Shown here: positions 15,007 to 22,636 of the stretch, piece by piece | Position numbering within the stretch: the first letter of the stretch is position 1 | Layout of the letters: each line of letters starts with the position of its first letter | DNA from: Megamonas sp. UBA1799 | GTDB taxonomy: Bacteria; Bacillota; Negativicutes; Selenomonadales; Selenomonadaceae | Assembly: GCA_002319815.1 (NCBI GenBank) | Contig: DCFR01000049.1 | Coordinates: 1 to 27,615 of the forward strand | Reading direction: 5' to 3' | Length of the DNA: 27,615 nucleotides | Made by a program: the position numbers and the translations under genes | Notes under the pieces: model-generated | Told to the model about the DNA's origin: nothing | Seen by the model: the letters and a program-made list of their open reading frames with translations, nothing else | Database searches by the model: none

Positions 15007-16860
15007 TCAGTTTGCTTCAGCGGCGGTATTTTGATTCATAAGATAAGGATCTTCCGTTAATTGCTTCTGACCCAGCATGGTCGTCAAAGTATCGCGGTTA
15101 AAACGATAGTCCGGCGAGGCAAAATTTTGTCCGGCGTCGTAATGGTTAGACGGCGCATTTAAAATGCCGCATACCGTATCGTAGATCATATCATTGGTAA
15201 AAAACTGTTCCTGATTATGGTGTAAAACACGGTTTTGTACGGGTAAGGCCCGTTGGTATTCCGGGGATAAATAAACAAACATAGGAATGCGCACCATATC
15301 GAAGCGGAATGCATCCGGGTTGTGGGAAATGTGGAGATCCTCGCCGTGATCGGAATAATAAATCATCGCCTGCAGATGCAGATTCTGCTTGGCGTATTGA
15401 TAAATTTGCGACAGCACATAATCTGTGTATAAAGTGCTGTTGGCGTATGCTTCTTCAGTAGATTCAGCATCGCCGGTTTTCCAGCGGGTGAAATTTTCCG
15501 GGTAGCGATTGTTGTAGTAAATGTGACTGCCCATAAGGTGCAGGACAATAAAATTATTTTTCGTTGCATCCACGGCCGGTAAAAAATTTAATAAATCTTC
15601 GTCAAATTTACTGCTCAGTTCATAGGCATCATCGGACCAGCGGGCATGATCAGCTGTTTTGGCCACCAAAGTAATGGCGCTGTCATCCTGACCATATCGT
15701 CCCTGGTTGCTGAACCAGTAAGTTTCATAGCCGGCTTTTTTGGCTACATCCAAAATGGAAGTGGAGGCAATAAAATCCTTGTCATGATATTGGCTTTCTT
15801 CGGTCAGAGCGCGCTCCAAAACGGGGACGGTCTGCACCCAGCAGGAATAACTGTTGCGGAAAACAACAAAATCAGGATCTTGCATGCACTGCTCGAGCCA
15901 GGGGGTGTCTTCATACGCAAAAGAAGGGGTATAGGCCTTCATATAATTGCGGGAAGCCGATTCTCCGATGACCATAATTACGGTGCCGGGCGATTTTTGC
16001 GCCAGGGTATCGGCATTGGTCAGTTTCAGATCCTGCATCCGCTGGGCATAGTACTGGCTGTATTTTGCCGTTTCGTGCACATGGGCGGCGACATCCTTCC
16101 AGTTTAGCACAATAGAAGTGTGAGGGAATAAGGCAAAAGGAACATAGATAAAGGTCAGAAAAAGCAGCAAGGCCAGCAGGCGCTGCGGTCGCTTACTATA
16201 AGAAGAAGCTTGGTTGACCAGCTGCCGGCAAAAACGAAGGTTGCACCGATAAGCAACGGTTAAAAAGACCGTTAAGGTAAGCGCGATACCCAGGACTGCG
16301 GGCAGACTAAAGTTGGATTCGATAAAGTCGAGGCTTTCTCTGGGATTGGTCAGGTATAATGCCATCAGCGATGCGGGAGTTAGACAGTGTTGAAATAAAG
16401 CATAGTATATGTATTCTGCTAAAGGAATCAGCAGGCACAAAAAATTAAGCACGGCAAATATCATGGCGGTATGGCGCGGTTGTTTCGTATAAAACATGCA
16501 GACAGCTTCGGCGCTGCCGAGCAACAAAATCAGTCCAATGCCAAATAAAAAATCGATGCGGATTTCGGAAACGAACCAGCTGCTGCCATAGGACCAAAAA
16601 TAAAGCAAGGGAAAAGTCAGGCACCAGCCCAGGCCAACCAGTACCGACGGCAGAAAGGCGGGAGAAAACAAGCGGCTGCGGGCGGCGTATTGCAGCAGAC
16701 ACAACAAAACCAGAGCGGTCAGTAAATGTCCGATATACGTTTCTGGTTCAATGGTTTGTCCGATGGTTTCATAAAAAAAAACCACGCCTGCCAGTAAAAG
16801 CAGCGAAGATAAAAAAATGCCAATCGGGTTTTTCCGATGGGCTGGGACAGAAATTTGCAT
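15007..16860 (-). CDS. Phosphoethanolamine transferase-like sulfatase-fold membrane protein (EptA/CptA type)
   Basis: Integral inner-membrane enzyme of about 617 residues. The N-terminal third has about seven membrane helices (to about residue 250). The C-terminal alkaline phosphatase/sulfatase domain follows, with IMVIGESASRNYM (metal-binding glutamate near 301), SYSCWVQTVPVL (candidate nucleophile threonine near 346), HLMGSH and YYSDHGED (metal-binding Asp/His). Relatives move phosphoethanolamine from phosphatidylethanolamine to lipid A or LPS core and protect against cationic peptides. This supports an LPS-bearing envelope. AAGAGG lies nine bases before the ATG at 16860; an in-frame ATG at 16866 is only three bases from it. 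The acceptor sugar is not known. Confidence 0.85.
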   Translation of the reverse strand: MQISVPAHRKNPIGIFLSSLLLLAGVVFFYETIGQTIEPETYIGHLLTALVLLCLLQYAARSRLFSPAFLPSVLVGLGWCLTFPLLYFWSYGSSWFVSEIRIDFLFGIGLILLLGSAEAVCMFYTKQPRHTAMIFAVLNFLCLLIPLAEYIYYALFQHCLTPASLMALYLTNPRESLDFIESNFSLPAVLGIALTLTVFLTVAYRCNLRFCRQLVNQASSYSKRPQRLLALLLFLTFIYVPFALFPHTSIVLNWKDVAAHVHETAKYSQYYAQRMQDLKLTNADTLAQKSPGTVIMVIGESASRNYMKAYTPSFAYEDTPWLEQCMQDPDFVVFRNSYSCWVQTVPVLERALTEESQYHDKDFIASTSILDVAKKAGYETYWFSNQGRYGQDDSAITLVAKTADHARWSDDAYELSSKFDEDLLNFLPAVDATKNNFIVLHLMGSHIYYNNRYPENFTRWKTGDAESTEEAYANSTLYTDYVLSQIYQYAKQNLHLQAMIYYSDHGEDLHISHNPDAFRFDMVRIPMFVYLSPEYQRALPVQNRVLHHNQEQFFTNDMIYDTVCGILNAPSNHYDAGQNFASPDYRFNRDTLTTMLGQKQLTEDPYLMNQNTAAEAN

Positions 16861-16970
16861 AACCATGCGCCTCTTTTGTCATAAGTAATATATCCTATAC
16901 GCTTATACAACCAAAACTTAACCAGTATATCCCTGCTGTCTGAAAATTAATTGAAAAGAATTTTCAAAAT

Positions 16971-17001
16971 ATGACCCGGCTGCCGATAGCAGCCGGGTCA
17001 T
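16971..17001 (-). terminator. Intrinsic terminator of the VTT-domain gene
   Basis: Perfect 13-bp stem (16971-16983 with 16989-17001) and a five-base loop. On the minus strand it is followed by ATTTTG and more A/T, fitting a terminator for the gene ending at 17033. The plus side also has a short T-run. Confidence 0.8.
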
Positions 17002-17032
17002 ATCCTTTTCTAAAAAACTAATCCGGAGTTAT

Positions 17033-17737
17033 TCAGGTTTTTTCTGGAGGACGTTTTTTGGTCCGTCGATAGTAATGTATAACTCCAATGACAACTAGTG
17101 TCAGTAAAATGACGAAAATCAATCGGTGTAAATGTTCCCCAGCCATCATGGCATCATGTCCGATAAAAGCTTCTAAAGCGGTGGACGGCAATTTGCCAAT
17201 CAAAGAAGAGACCGAATAGTCGATTAAACTGATCTGGCTTACAGCGCCCAGCGCATTCAGCAGGCCGGAAGGAAAATACGGAATCATCCGGGCAATCAGC
17301 ATTCCCTGAAAACCGTTATGCTCACTGAAACTGTTCATCTTTTGCAGCGCGGCATGTTTGGCAATAATTTTTTGTGCCTGTTCGGAAAAAAAGAATCGCA
17401 ATAATAAGAAACTCAAGATGACGCCGACAGTTTCCGCCAGCCAGGAAAGCAGTATGCCCGGCACCATGCCAAAGATAAAGGTGTTGGCCACGGAGAGAAT
17501 AATCGTTGGCGGGAAACCAATCATGTTGACCAGCACTACTAGTATAAAACTAAACAAAACTGCCCAAGAGCCAAAGGATTTAATATAGATGACTGTTTCC
17601 TGAATATCGCCGCGACACAGAATCTGCCAGAGCAGTGCAAAAAAATCAGGATTTAAAATATATGTTATGCCACATAAAAGCAGCAGCATAAGCAGCATGG
17701 CGCTTTTTATGCCCGGAACGGGCAGGTTCAATTTCAT
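17033..17737 (-). CDS. VTT-domain membrane protein (TVP38/TMEM64, DedA-related)
   Basis: Inner-membrane protein of 234 residues. Start at the ATG after GAGGAGAAGATACTTG; an ATG six codons upstream lies within the ribosome site itself. Helices are seen at about 10-30, 50-72, 80-100, a re-entrant stretch around GFPPTIILSVANTFIFGMVP, and further ones at about 165-185 and 195-220. RMIPYFPSGLLNALGA and FIGHD match the VTT/SNARE-associated signature. Bacterial DedA relatives move lipid carriers or other phospholipids and affect envelope integrity and cationic peptide resistance. The phosphoethanolamine transferase lies downstream, but a strong terminator separates the two, so they are neighbours more than an operon. 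A possible -10 (TATACT at 17773-17778, minus strand) is seen. Confidence 0.85.
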   Translation of the reverse strand: MKLNLPVPGIKSAMLLMLLLLCGITYILNPDFFALLWQILCRGDIQETVIYIKSFGSWAVLFSFILVVLVNMIGFPPTIILSVANTFIFGMVPGILLSWLAETVGVILSFLLLRFFFSEQAQKIIAKHAALQKMNSFSEHNGFQGMLIARMIPYFPSGLLNALGAVSQISLIDYSVSSLIGKLPSTALEAFIGHDAMMAGEHLHRLIFVILLTLVVIGVIHYYRRTKKRPPEKT

Positions 17738-17989
17738 CAAGTATCTTCTCCTCATAAGTCGGACCTTTTCTTAGTATATCTTATTTTAAAGATTTTCGCA
17801 GAGAAATTCTCAAACATTATTCTAGCCGATAAGTCTGGAAAATATCAGGGTTGTTTTTTCTCATTAGTTTTCAGAAAAAATGCATATCGTAAACTAAAAA
17901 TATTTATGAAAAGGCACCTTTTTTTATTTTACAAAAAGGCAATTGTCTTTTTTAAGGACACATTGCCTATGAAAAACCATGGTCTAGGC

Positions 17990-18018
17990 TTGAAATCTGA
18001 TGTTATCTATGCTAAAAT
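17990..18018 (+). promoter_or_regulatory. Predicted sigma-A promoter of a leader RNA / ncRNA
   Basis: TTGAAA (17990-17995), 17-base spacer, TAAAAT (18013-18018) preceded by TGC, an extended -10. Transcription would begin near 18025. No start codon with a ribosome site follows for about 300 bases. Confidence 0.6.
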
Positions 18019-18024
18019 ACCTTA

Positions 18025-18236
18025 TGTTAAGAGAAATAGCGCTTGGCTTTTTTTCTCGGGATGGTAATTTTATTGCTGCAGGTTTGGGGCTTGTTGGGAA
18101 TGAAAGACTGTCGGGCAGATTCTGACGCATAAAAGACACGGTGAGAGACAAGACAATGGTTCAGCGGAGTCAGATAAGTGGGCAGTTTGCCCGGGCTGTT
18201 TGGACACCTGTATCGAAGAGATACAGGTGTCTTTTT
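18025..18236 (+). ncRNA. Candidate structured leader RNA or independent small RNA, class not recognised
   Basis: A transcript of about 210 bases is bounded by the promoter at 17990-18018 and a perfect terminator at 18203-18236. Visible pairings: GAGAAA with TTTCTC (18031-18057), CGGGCA with TGCCCG (near 18112 and 18188), TCTGAC with GTCAGA (near 18120 and 18169), and GGGCA-GTT-TGCCC as an alternative to one of them. TGCAGGT (near 18077) can pair with ACCTGTA in the terminator arm, so an antiterminator form is conceivable. The sequence does not match riboswitch cores I know (SAM, cobalamin, c-di-GMP, FMN, TPP, glycine, lysine, ZTP, fluoride). It precedes the DUF2294-like gene by about 100 bases. 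6S RNA was considered but not supported. Confidence 0.4.
18203..18236 (+). terminator. Perfect intrinsic terminator of the leader/ncRNA
   Basis: Arms GACACCTGTATC (18203-18214) and GATACAGGTGTC (18220-18231) are perfectly complementary around GAAGA and are followed by TTTTTG. It sits before, not after, the protein gene, so it either ends a small RNA or works as an attenuator. Confidence 0.85.
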
Positions 18237-18340
18237 GCGTAAATTTGTCTTCAAAGGGCTGCAGGGCGACAGGGGAGGTGCGAACGGTCTGGGCAGGTGT
18301 GGAGGTATTCATATTCTGGGCAATGGTTACCATATGCAAA

Positions 18341-19138
18341 ATGAGGAGGAAAGACGTTGCTAAAAAAAAAGTATACCTGCAGTCCTTGAAAAATCTCATA
18401 GATTATCATCTGAAGCTGCGGCAGACAATGTGCCGCAAATATCCGTTTGTCTGTTTTTTTGATTTACAGCAGCTGATGGTTTGCCGGCAGGTTGAGATGA
18501 CGCTTTATGTGGAGCGCTACAGCCAATGGGAAGTAGCGTTGGTCAGCGAGGGCAGAGAATATGTGAAGCTTAAAAAGTATTATCCTTTTTTGGCAGAAGC
18601 GACGCGTACTTACGCTTTACCCAGAAAAGAAAAGGAGTATGCATCACGGGCCCGGTATTACCATTTGTTTGAGCCTTATATTGGAAAAAAGCGAAGCTAT
18701 ACGATTTCTCTGACGTTTTATAGTGACAGTATCTTTAAATCGCTGGGAGGTGGCCCGAACAAATATGATGAGGCAATTGCCGCCGATATATCAAAGTACT
18801 ATCGGCAGCAGAATGTGCGCGGTCCGGAAGCGGTGATGGTAGTACTGATGGAGTCGGTCTTTGCCGTTATCATCATTCGCGGCGTCACCTCGGCTTTTTG
18901 GCGGCGGTACCAAAAAGATTCGTCGGAGGCGCAGGCATTTTTTGCCAAGGCGACGAAATGTCTGGCGCAGGAAGCCGTTGAGTTTGCGTTTCTCAATCAG
19001 CGGTATCCTTGGGATCGGGTTTTATTGTCGGATTTTCAGTGGGAGCAGGATGTGCTTTATATGGTTGTTCTGTGCGACGGATTTGCTTGGCGGCAGATTA
19101 TGGCGACGCCGCCGTTGGCAGCCGAACCAGAAAAATAA
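18341..19138 (+). CDS. DUF2294 (MpsC)-like protein; start uncertain or frameshifted
   Basis: Soluble protein of about 265 residues. The segment RGPEAVMVVLMESVFAVIIIRGVTSAF with the following long helix resembles the DUF2294/MpsC domain (GRGP...V.V......V..L.GVLT), and the first half may be a second, diverged copy. This is a resemblance from memory, not a search result. The start is odd. GAGGAGG (18343-18349) is ideally placed for TTG at 18357, but that codon is one base out of frame with the gene, separated from it by a run of nine A (18362-18370). Taken without frameshift, the closest in-frame ATG is 18341, which overlaps the GAGGAGG. It is followed after 34 bases by a chemoreceptor gene, so co-transcription is likely. 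Function is unknown. Confidence 0.6.
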   Translation: MRRKDVAKKKVYLQSLKNLIDYHLKLRQTMCRKYPFVCFFDLQQLMVCRQVEMTLYVERYSQWEVALVSEGREYVKLKKYYPFLAEATRTYALPRKEKEYASRARYYHLFEPYIGKKRSYTISLTFYSDSIFKSLGGGPNKYDEAIAADISKYYRQQNVRGPEAVMVVLMESVFAVIIIRGVTSAFWRRYQKDSSEAQAFFAKATKCLAQEAVEFAFLNQRYPWDRVLLSDFQWEQDVLYMVVLCDGFAWRQIMATPPLAAEPEK

Positions 19139-19172
19139 AAGAATTTTTCGTTATTTGTAAAGGGAGGATTTT

Positions 19173-20894
19173 ATGGATTTGTTAAATAATTTAAAGGTAC
19201 GGACAAAATTGTTTTTGCTGGTGTTTCTGGCAATGGCGGCTTTGTTTGGCCTAGCAGGAACGGCGTATTACTTTTTGGGAGTCACGCATCAGACCGTAGA
19301 AGATCTTTACAAGGAAAAATTGCTGGCGATAGAATATATTAATGATGGGCGGGCGCAGATCCGGAAAGCGGAAGCCGATATGTATGCGCTGATGGCGACG
19401 GATGATCCGCAGGCGACGCAGCTGGCGCTGAAGGATCTGGAGCAGCGAAGCAAAGCCTTTGACACGGATATGGAAAAGTTTTCCCAGCTGCCGATGGCTG
19501 ATGCGGATCGGGCAAAATTTCAAACCATTCAGAAGGAAATGAGCGAGTATCGGGTCGCGCGGGATAAGGTCGTGGCGCTGGCTGCGAATAATCAGGATAA
19601 AGAAGCGTTTGCGTTGTTTTTGAAAGACGGCAAGGCAAAAGCGGATCAGGCAACGGATGATTTAAGCGATTTTTCCAAAAATATTCAGCGGCAAGCAGAG
19701 CAGATGTATCAGGAAAGCGGCGAAAAATTTGCTTTCTGCGGTAAAACCTTTGCCGGAGTTTTCATTGTTATGGCCATACTTTTGGTTCTGGCCGGCTGGA
19801 TTATTGTGCGACAGATTTCCGGGCGTCTGGATGATTTCGTGCAGTATTTCAACATTTTAGCGACGGGAGACTTTTCTCAGAAGGTCAGCCAGAGCAGTCT
19901 GGATGATCAAAGTGAATTTGGAACGGTATCCCGCGCAGTAGAAAAAATGAAAGAGCATATCCGCAGCATGACTAAACAGGTGGCGGATACCGCTCAGCAG
20001 CTGGCGGCTTCTTCGCAGGAGCTGACGGCCAATTCTGAACAATCGGCGCAGGCGTCGCAGCAGGTGGCTGACTCGGTCGCTAAGGTTGCGGCTGGGGCGG
20101 AACGTCAGCTGAAGCTGGCGGACCGTACGGATGAGTCGACGCAGCAGATCACATCGGCTATCCAGCAGGTGGCTGCCAATACGGAGACGGTTTCTCGTTC
20201 GGCGGAAAAAACAGCACAGACGGCGAATGACGGCGAAGCTTCGGTGCAGGAAGCTGTCAGCCAGATGACAACCATTAATGATAAAACAAAAGCAACGGCT
20301 AATGTGATTGCGGAGCTGGAAGAAAAGTCAAAACAAATCGGGCAAATTGTCGATGTGATTTCCAGTATTGCCGGGCAGACGAATTTGTTGGCGCTCAATG
20401 CGGCCATTGAAGCGGCGCGCGCCGGTGAAGCCGGACGCGGGTTTGCCGTTGTGGCGGAAGAGGTGCGTAAGCTGGCGGAACAATCCGAAGGTGCGGCCAA
20501 GCAGATTACGGAATTGATTCATGATGTGCAGACCGGAACGGATAAAGCGGTTACCTTTATGAATGACGGCAAAGCTGAAGTGGAAACCGGCACCCAGGTG
20601 GTATCGGCCGCCGGTAATAGTTTCCAGACCATTTTGTCGATGGTGCGCAAGATGACGCAGGAAATTCATGCAATTTCGGCCTCAGTGCAGGAGATCAGCA
20701 GCGGAGCACAAGGCGTTGTTGAATCCGTGGATAATATGGAAAAAGAAAGCCGGCATACGTCGGAACAGACGCAGACAATTTCGGCGGCAACTGAGGAACA
20801 GTCAGCTTCGGTGGAAGAGATTGCTTCAGCTAGTGAACAGTTGGCAAAGATGGCAGAAAATCTGCAGAAGGAGATGCAGAAATTTAAGGTGTAA
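19173..20894 (+). CDS. Methyl-accepting chemotaxis protein
   Basis: Membrane chemoreceptor of 573 residues. TM1 at about 13-36, a four-helix-bundle type sensor (about 37-188, with YINDGRAQIRKAEADMYALM near its start), TM2 at about 190-213, HAMP to about 265, then a long cytoplasmic coiled coil. The conserved hairpin tip IVDVISSIAGQTNLLALNAAIEAARAGE (split here over about 392-420) and FAVVAEEVRKLAEQ are intact, so it should bind CheA and CheW. Gln/Glu-Ala rich heptads on both sides offer methylation sites. No CheR-docking pentapeptide is at the C-terminus. The ribosome site is AAGGGAGGATTTT. It lies behind the DUF2294-like gene; no other chemotaxis gene is in the window. The ligand is unknown. 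Confidence 0.95.
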   Translation: MDLLNNLKVRTKLFLLVFLAMAALFGLAGTAYYFLGVTHQTVEDLYKEKLLAIEYINDGRAQIRKAEADMYALMATDDPQATQLALKDLEQRSKAFDTDMEKFSQLPMADADRAKFQTIQKEMSEYRVARDKVVALAANNQDKEAFALFLKDGKAKADQATDDLSDFSKNIQRQAEQMYQESGEKFAFCGKTFAGVFIVMAILLVLAGWIIVRQISGRLDDFVQYFNILATGDFSQKVSQSSLDDQSEFGTVSRAVEKMKEHIRSMTKQVADTAQQLAASSQELTANSEQSAQASQQVADSVAKVAAGAERQLKLADRTDESTQQITSAIQQVAANTETVSRSAEKTAQTANDGEASVQEAVSQMTTINDKTKATANVIAELEEKSKQIGQIVDVISSIAGQTNLLALNAAIEAARAGEAGRGFAVVAEEVRKLAEQSEGAAKQITELIHDVQTGTDKAVTFMNDGKAEVETGTQVVSAAGNSFQTILSMVRKMTQEIHAISASVQEISSGAQGVVESVDNMEKESRHTSEQTQTISAATEEQSASVEEIASASEQLAKMAENLQKEMQKFKV

Positions 20895-20933
20895 ATTATT
20901 CCGTATTTATTTAAGTAGATTTTGAGGGAACGG

Positions 20934-20988
20934 AAAAAACCGGTTTTTTGCGGCAGCGTTGTAGTTGTCGGCAGAAAACCGGTTTTTT
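20934..20988 (+). terminator. Terminator with two palindromic AAAACCGGTTTT units
   Basis: CCGGTTTTTTGC (20940-20951) pairs with GCAGAAAACCGG (20971-20982), 12 pairs including one G-T, followed by TTTTTT (20983-20988). The same unit AAAACCGGTTTT occurs twice (20936-20947 and 20975-20986), and each copy is itself a palindrome, the first extending to 16 bases. Confidence 0.75.
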
Positions 20989-21008
20989 CGCTGGCAAAAC
21001 GACGGCAG

Positions 21009-21037
21009 TTGCTTTTTTTATGTCACTGTGACATACT
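21009..21037 (+). promoter_or_regulatory. Predicted promoter of the CHASE-GGDEF gene overlapped by a perfect palindrome
   Basis: TTGCTT (21009-21014), 17-base spacer, CATACT (21032-21037). The palindrome TATGTCAC-T-GTGACATA (21019-21035) fills the spacer and enters the -10 element, a classic repressor position. The start codon is about 50 bases downstream. Confidence 0.5.
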
Positions 21038-21085
21038 GAAATTATCAATAACGGTGAATGTCAACTGAAAAGGCAGGTGGGTAAA

Positions 21086-22483
21086 ATGCGTCTGACAGCC
21101 GGCTGGAGAAATAAAAAGTTTTTTGGTTGGCCTTTGTTTACGTTTTTTGCTGCGTTGCTGTTGGTTTCTTACGGCGTTTTTTTGAGCGAAGTTTATCGGT
21201 TGGATCTGGCTAAAGCGCGGGGGCATTTGGTAGCAGAGCATTGTGCGGCGGACATAAGCATGGCGATAGAACATACTTTGTCGGTAGCGTATGTGCTGGA
21301 TGCGCTGCTGCAACAGGGCCATGGGGAGATTCCGTCTTTTCCCGTCTTGGCGGCCCGTCTGCTGCCGATGTATCCGGAAGCATCGGCGCTGCAGCTGGCG
21401 CCGGGCGGCGTTGTTACGGAGTGCTTTCCGCTGGAAGGCAACGAGCCGGTTATCGGGCATGATTTGTTTCATGATCCGCAGCGTATGGCGGAAGCGGTCA
21501 GAGGACGCGATGGCGGGCGGTTGCTTTTTTTTGGTCCCTATGCGCTGTTACAGGGAGGGCAGGGCGGCATTGGCCGGTTGCCGGTTTTTTTGCCGGATGC
21601 CCAGGGACGTCGGTTTTTTTGGGGCTTTGTCACCGTGCTCACCCGATATCCGGAAACACTGCAGAATGATAGCTTACAGGCTATAGAAAAAGACGGCTAT
21701 GCGTATGAGCTTTGGCGATATCATCCGGAAACGGGAGAAAAAATGCGCATTGCCGCTTCCTCTGCACCGCTGCAGGAAAATCCGATTGAAACAGGTATTT
21801 CTGTGCCGGGGAATGTCTGGTATCTGAGTTTGACGCCGCAGGCGGGGTGGATGAATTATCCTGCGCTGGCGTTCAAGGCTGCCGGGGCGCTTGTTTTCAG
21901 CTTGCTGGTGGCATGGCTGGTGTATTTGATGCTGCAGACAAAGGCCAGCGAGTCGGTCATGAAATGCATGGCGATGCAGGATGAACTGACGCGGCTGCCG
22001 AATCGCCGCGGTCTGATGGCGGAACTGCAGACGGCCTGGCAGCAAGCCTGGGAACAGGAAGGCAGTCTGATAGTCGGTTTTTTTGATATTGATGCGTTTA
22101 AAGCGGTGAATGATACTTTGGGACATGATGCCGGCGATCATGTGCTCTGTACGCTGTCGGCCCGGATAAGAGCAGCCCTGCCTCCAGGCGATTACTTAGG
22201 ACGGCTGGGCGGTGATGAATTTTTGTTTGTTTTGTGCGGAGTCCAGACATCAGAACAGCGACAGGCGCAAATGCAGGCGCTGCTAACTGTCGCGCTGCAG
22301 CCAATCCTTTGGCGCGGAACGGTGTGCCGTTGTTCGATCAGCATTGGATTTACCTGCTATCCAGAGGATCCGGGCGGACCGGAATTGCTGGTGCAGCATG
22401 CGGATCGGGCGATGTATGAGGCAAAACGTAAAGGAAAAGGCCGAATAGAAGCATTTTCTCCGGAATGGGAGACGGGAAATTAA
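21086..22483 (+). CDS. Diguanylate cyclase with CHASE-like extracytoplasmic sensor
   Basis: Membrane protein of 465 residues. TM1 at about 14-35, an extracytoplasmic sensor (about 45-250) with the CHASE-like order HTLSVAYVLDALL, YPEASALQLAPGGVV and GFVTVLTRYPE, TM2 at about 263-285, then a GGDEF domain starting DELTRLPNRRGLM. FDIDAFKAVNDTLGHDAGD and RLGGDEF (GGDEF near 375-379) are complete, so it should be an active cyclase. The inhibitory RxxD site is missing (PPGD at the corresponding place). ATG at 21086 has AGGTGG five bases ahead; a GTG three codons earlier is the alternative. It is a single-gene unit between two terminators. The ligand is unknown; some CHASE domains bind cytokinin-like or peptide signals. 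Confidence 0.88.
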   Translation: MRLTAGWRNKKFFGWPLFTFFAALLLVSYGVFLSEVYRLDLAKARGHLVAEHCAADISMAIEHTLSVAYVLDALLQQGHGEIPSFPVLAARLLPMYPEASALQLAPGGVVTECFPLEGNEPVIGHDLFHDPQRMAEAVRGRDGGRLLFFGPYALLQGGQGGIGRLPVFLPDAQGRRFFWGFVTVLTRYPETLQNDSLQAIEKDGYAYELWRYHPETGEKMRIAASSAPLQENPIETGISVPGNVWYLSLTPQAGWMNYPALAFKAAGALVFSLLVAWLVYLMLQTKASESVMKCMAMQDELTRLPNRRGLMAELQTAWQQAWEQEGSLIVGFFDIDAFKAVNDTLGHDAGDHVLCTLSARIRAALPPGDYLGRLGGDEFLFVLCGVQTSEQRQAQMQALLTVALQPILWRGTVCRCSISIGFTCYPEDPGGPELLVQHADRAMYEAKRKGKGRIEAFSPEWETGN

Positions 22484-22496
22484 GGATGATATTGCG

Positions 22497-22538
22497 TACA
22501 GGAGCGTTTATCGACAGGTAAAGCTCCTGTATTTTTTT
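22497..22538 (+). terminator. Intrinsic terminator of the CHASE-GGDEF gene
   Basis: TACAGGAGC (22497-22505) pairs perfectly with GCTCCTGTA (22523-22531) and is followed by seven T. The 17-base loop is larger than usual. Confidence 0.85.
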
Positions 22539-22561
22539 GCCTGTATATCCCCTCCCCCCGC

Positions 22562-22590
22562 TTGTGGCGCAATAAAAATCATTTCATAAT
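22562..22590 (+). promoter_or_regulatory. Predicted promoter of the ECF-S / TonB receptor operon
   Basis: TTGTGG (22562-22567), 17-base spacer, CATAAT (22585-22590). Only about 40 bases separate the expected transcription start from the first gene, so there is no room for a cobalamin-type riboswitch. Confidence 0.5.
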
Positions 22591-22636
22591 GGACAGAGAG
22601 AGCAAGCAATAGGATTAAGAAGCGGGAGGAATTATT

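Noticed and set aside
18025..18236. 6S RNA or SRP RNA
   Set aside because: Length is similar to 6S RNA, but the 5' and 3' ends do not form a clear closing stem. The conserved SRP tetraloop region is absent.
22539..22636. Cobalamin riboswitch before the ECF-S/TonB operon
   Set aside because: The space between promoter and gene is about 40 bases and no B12 box is visible.
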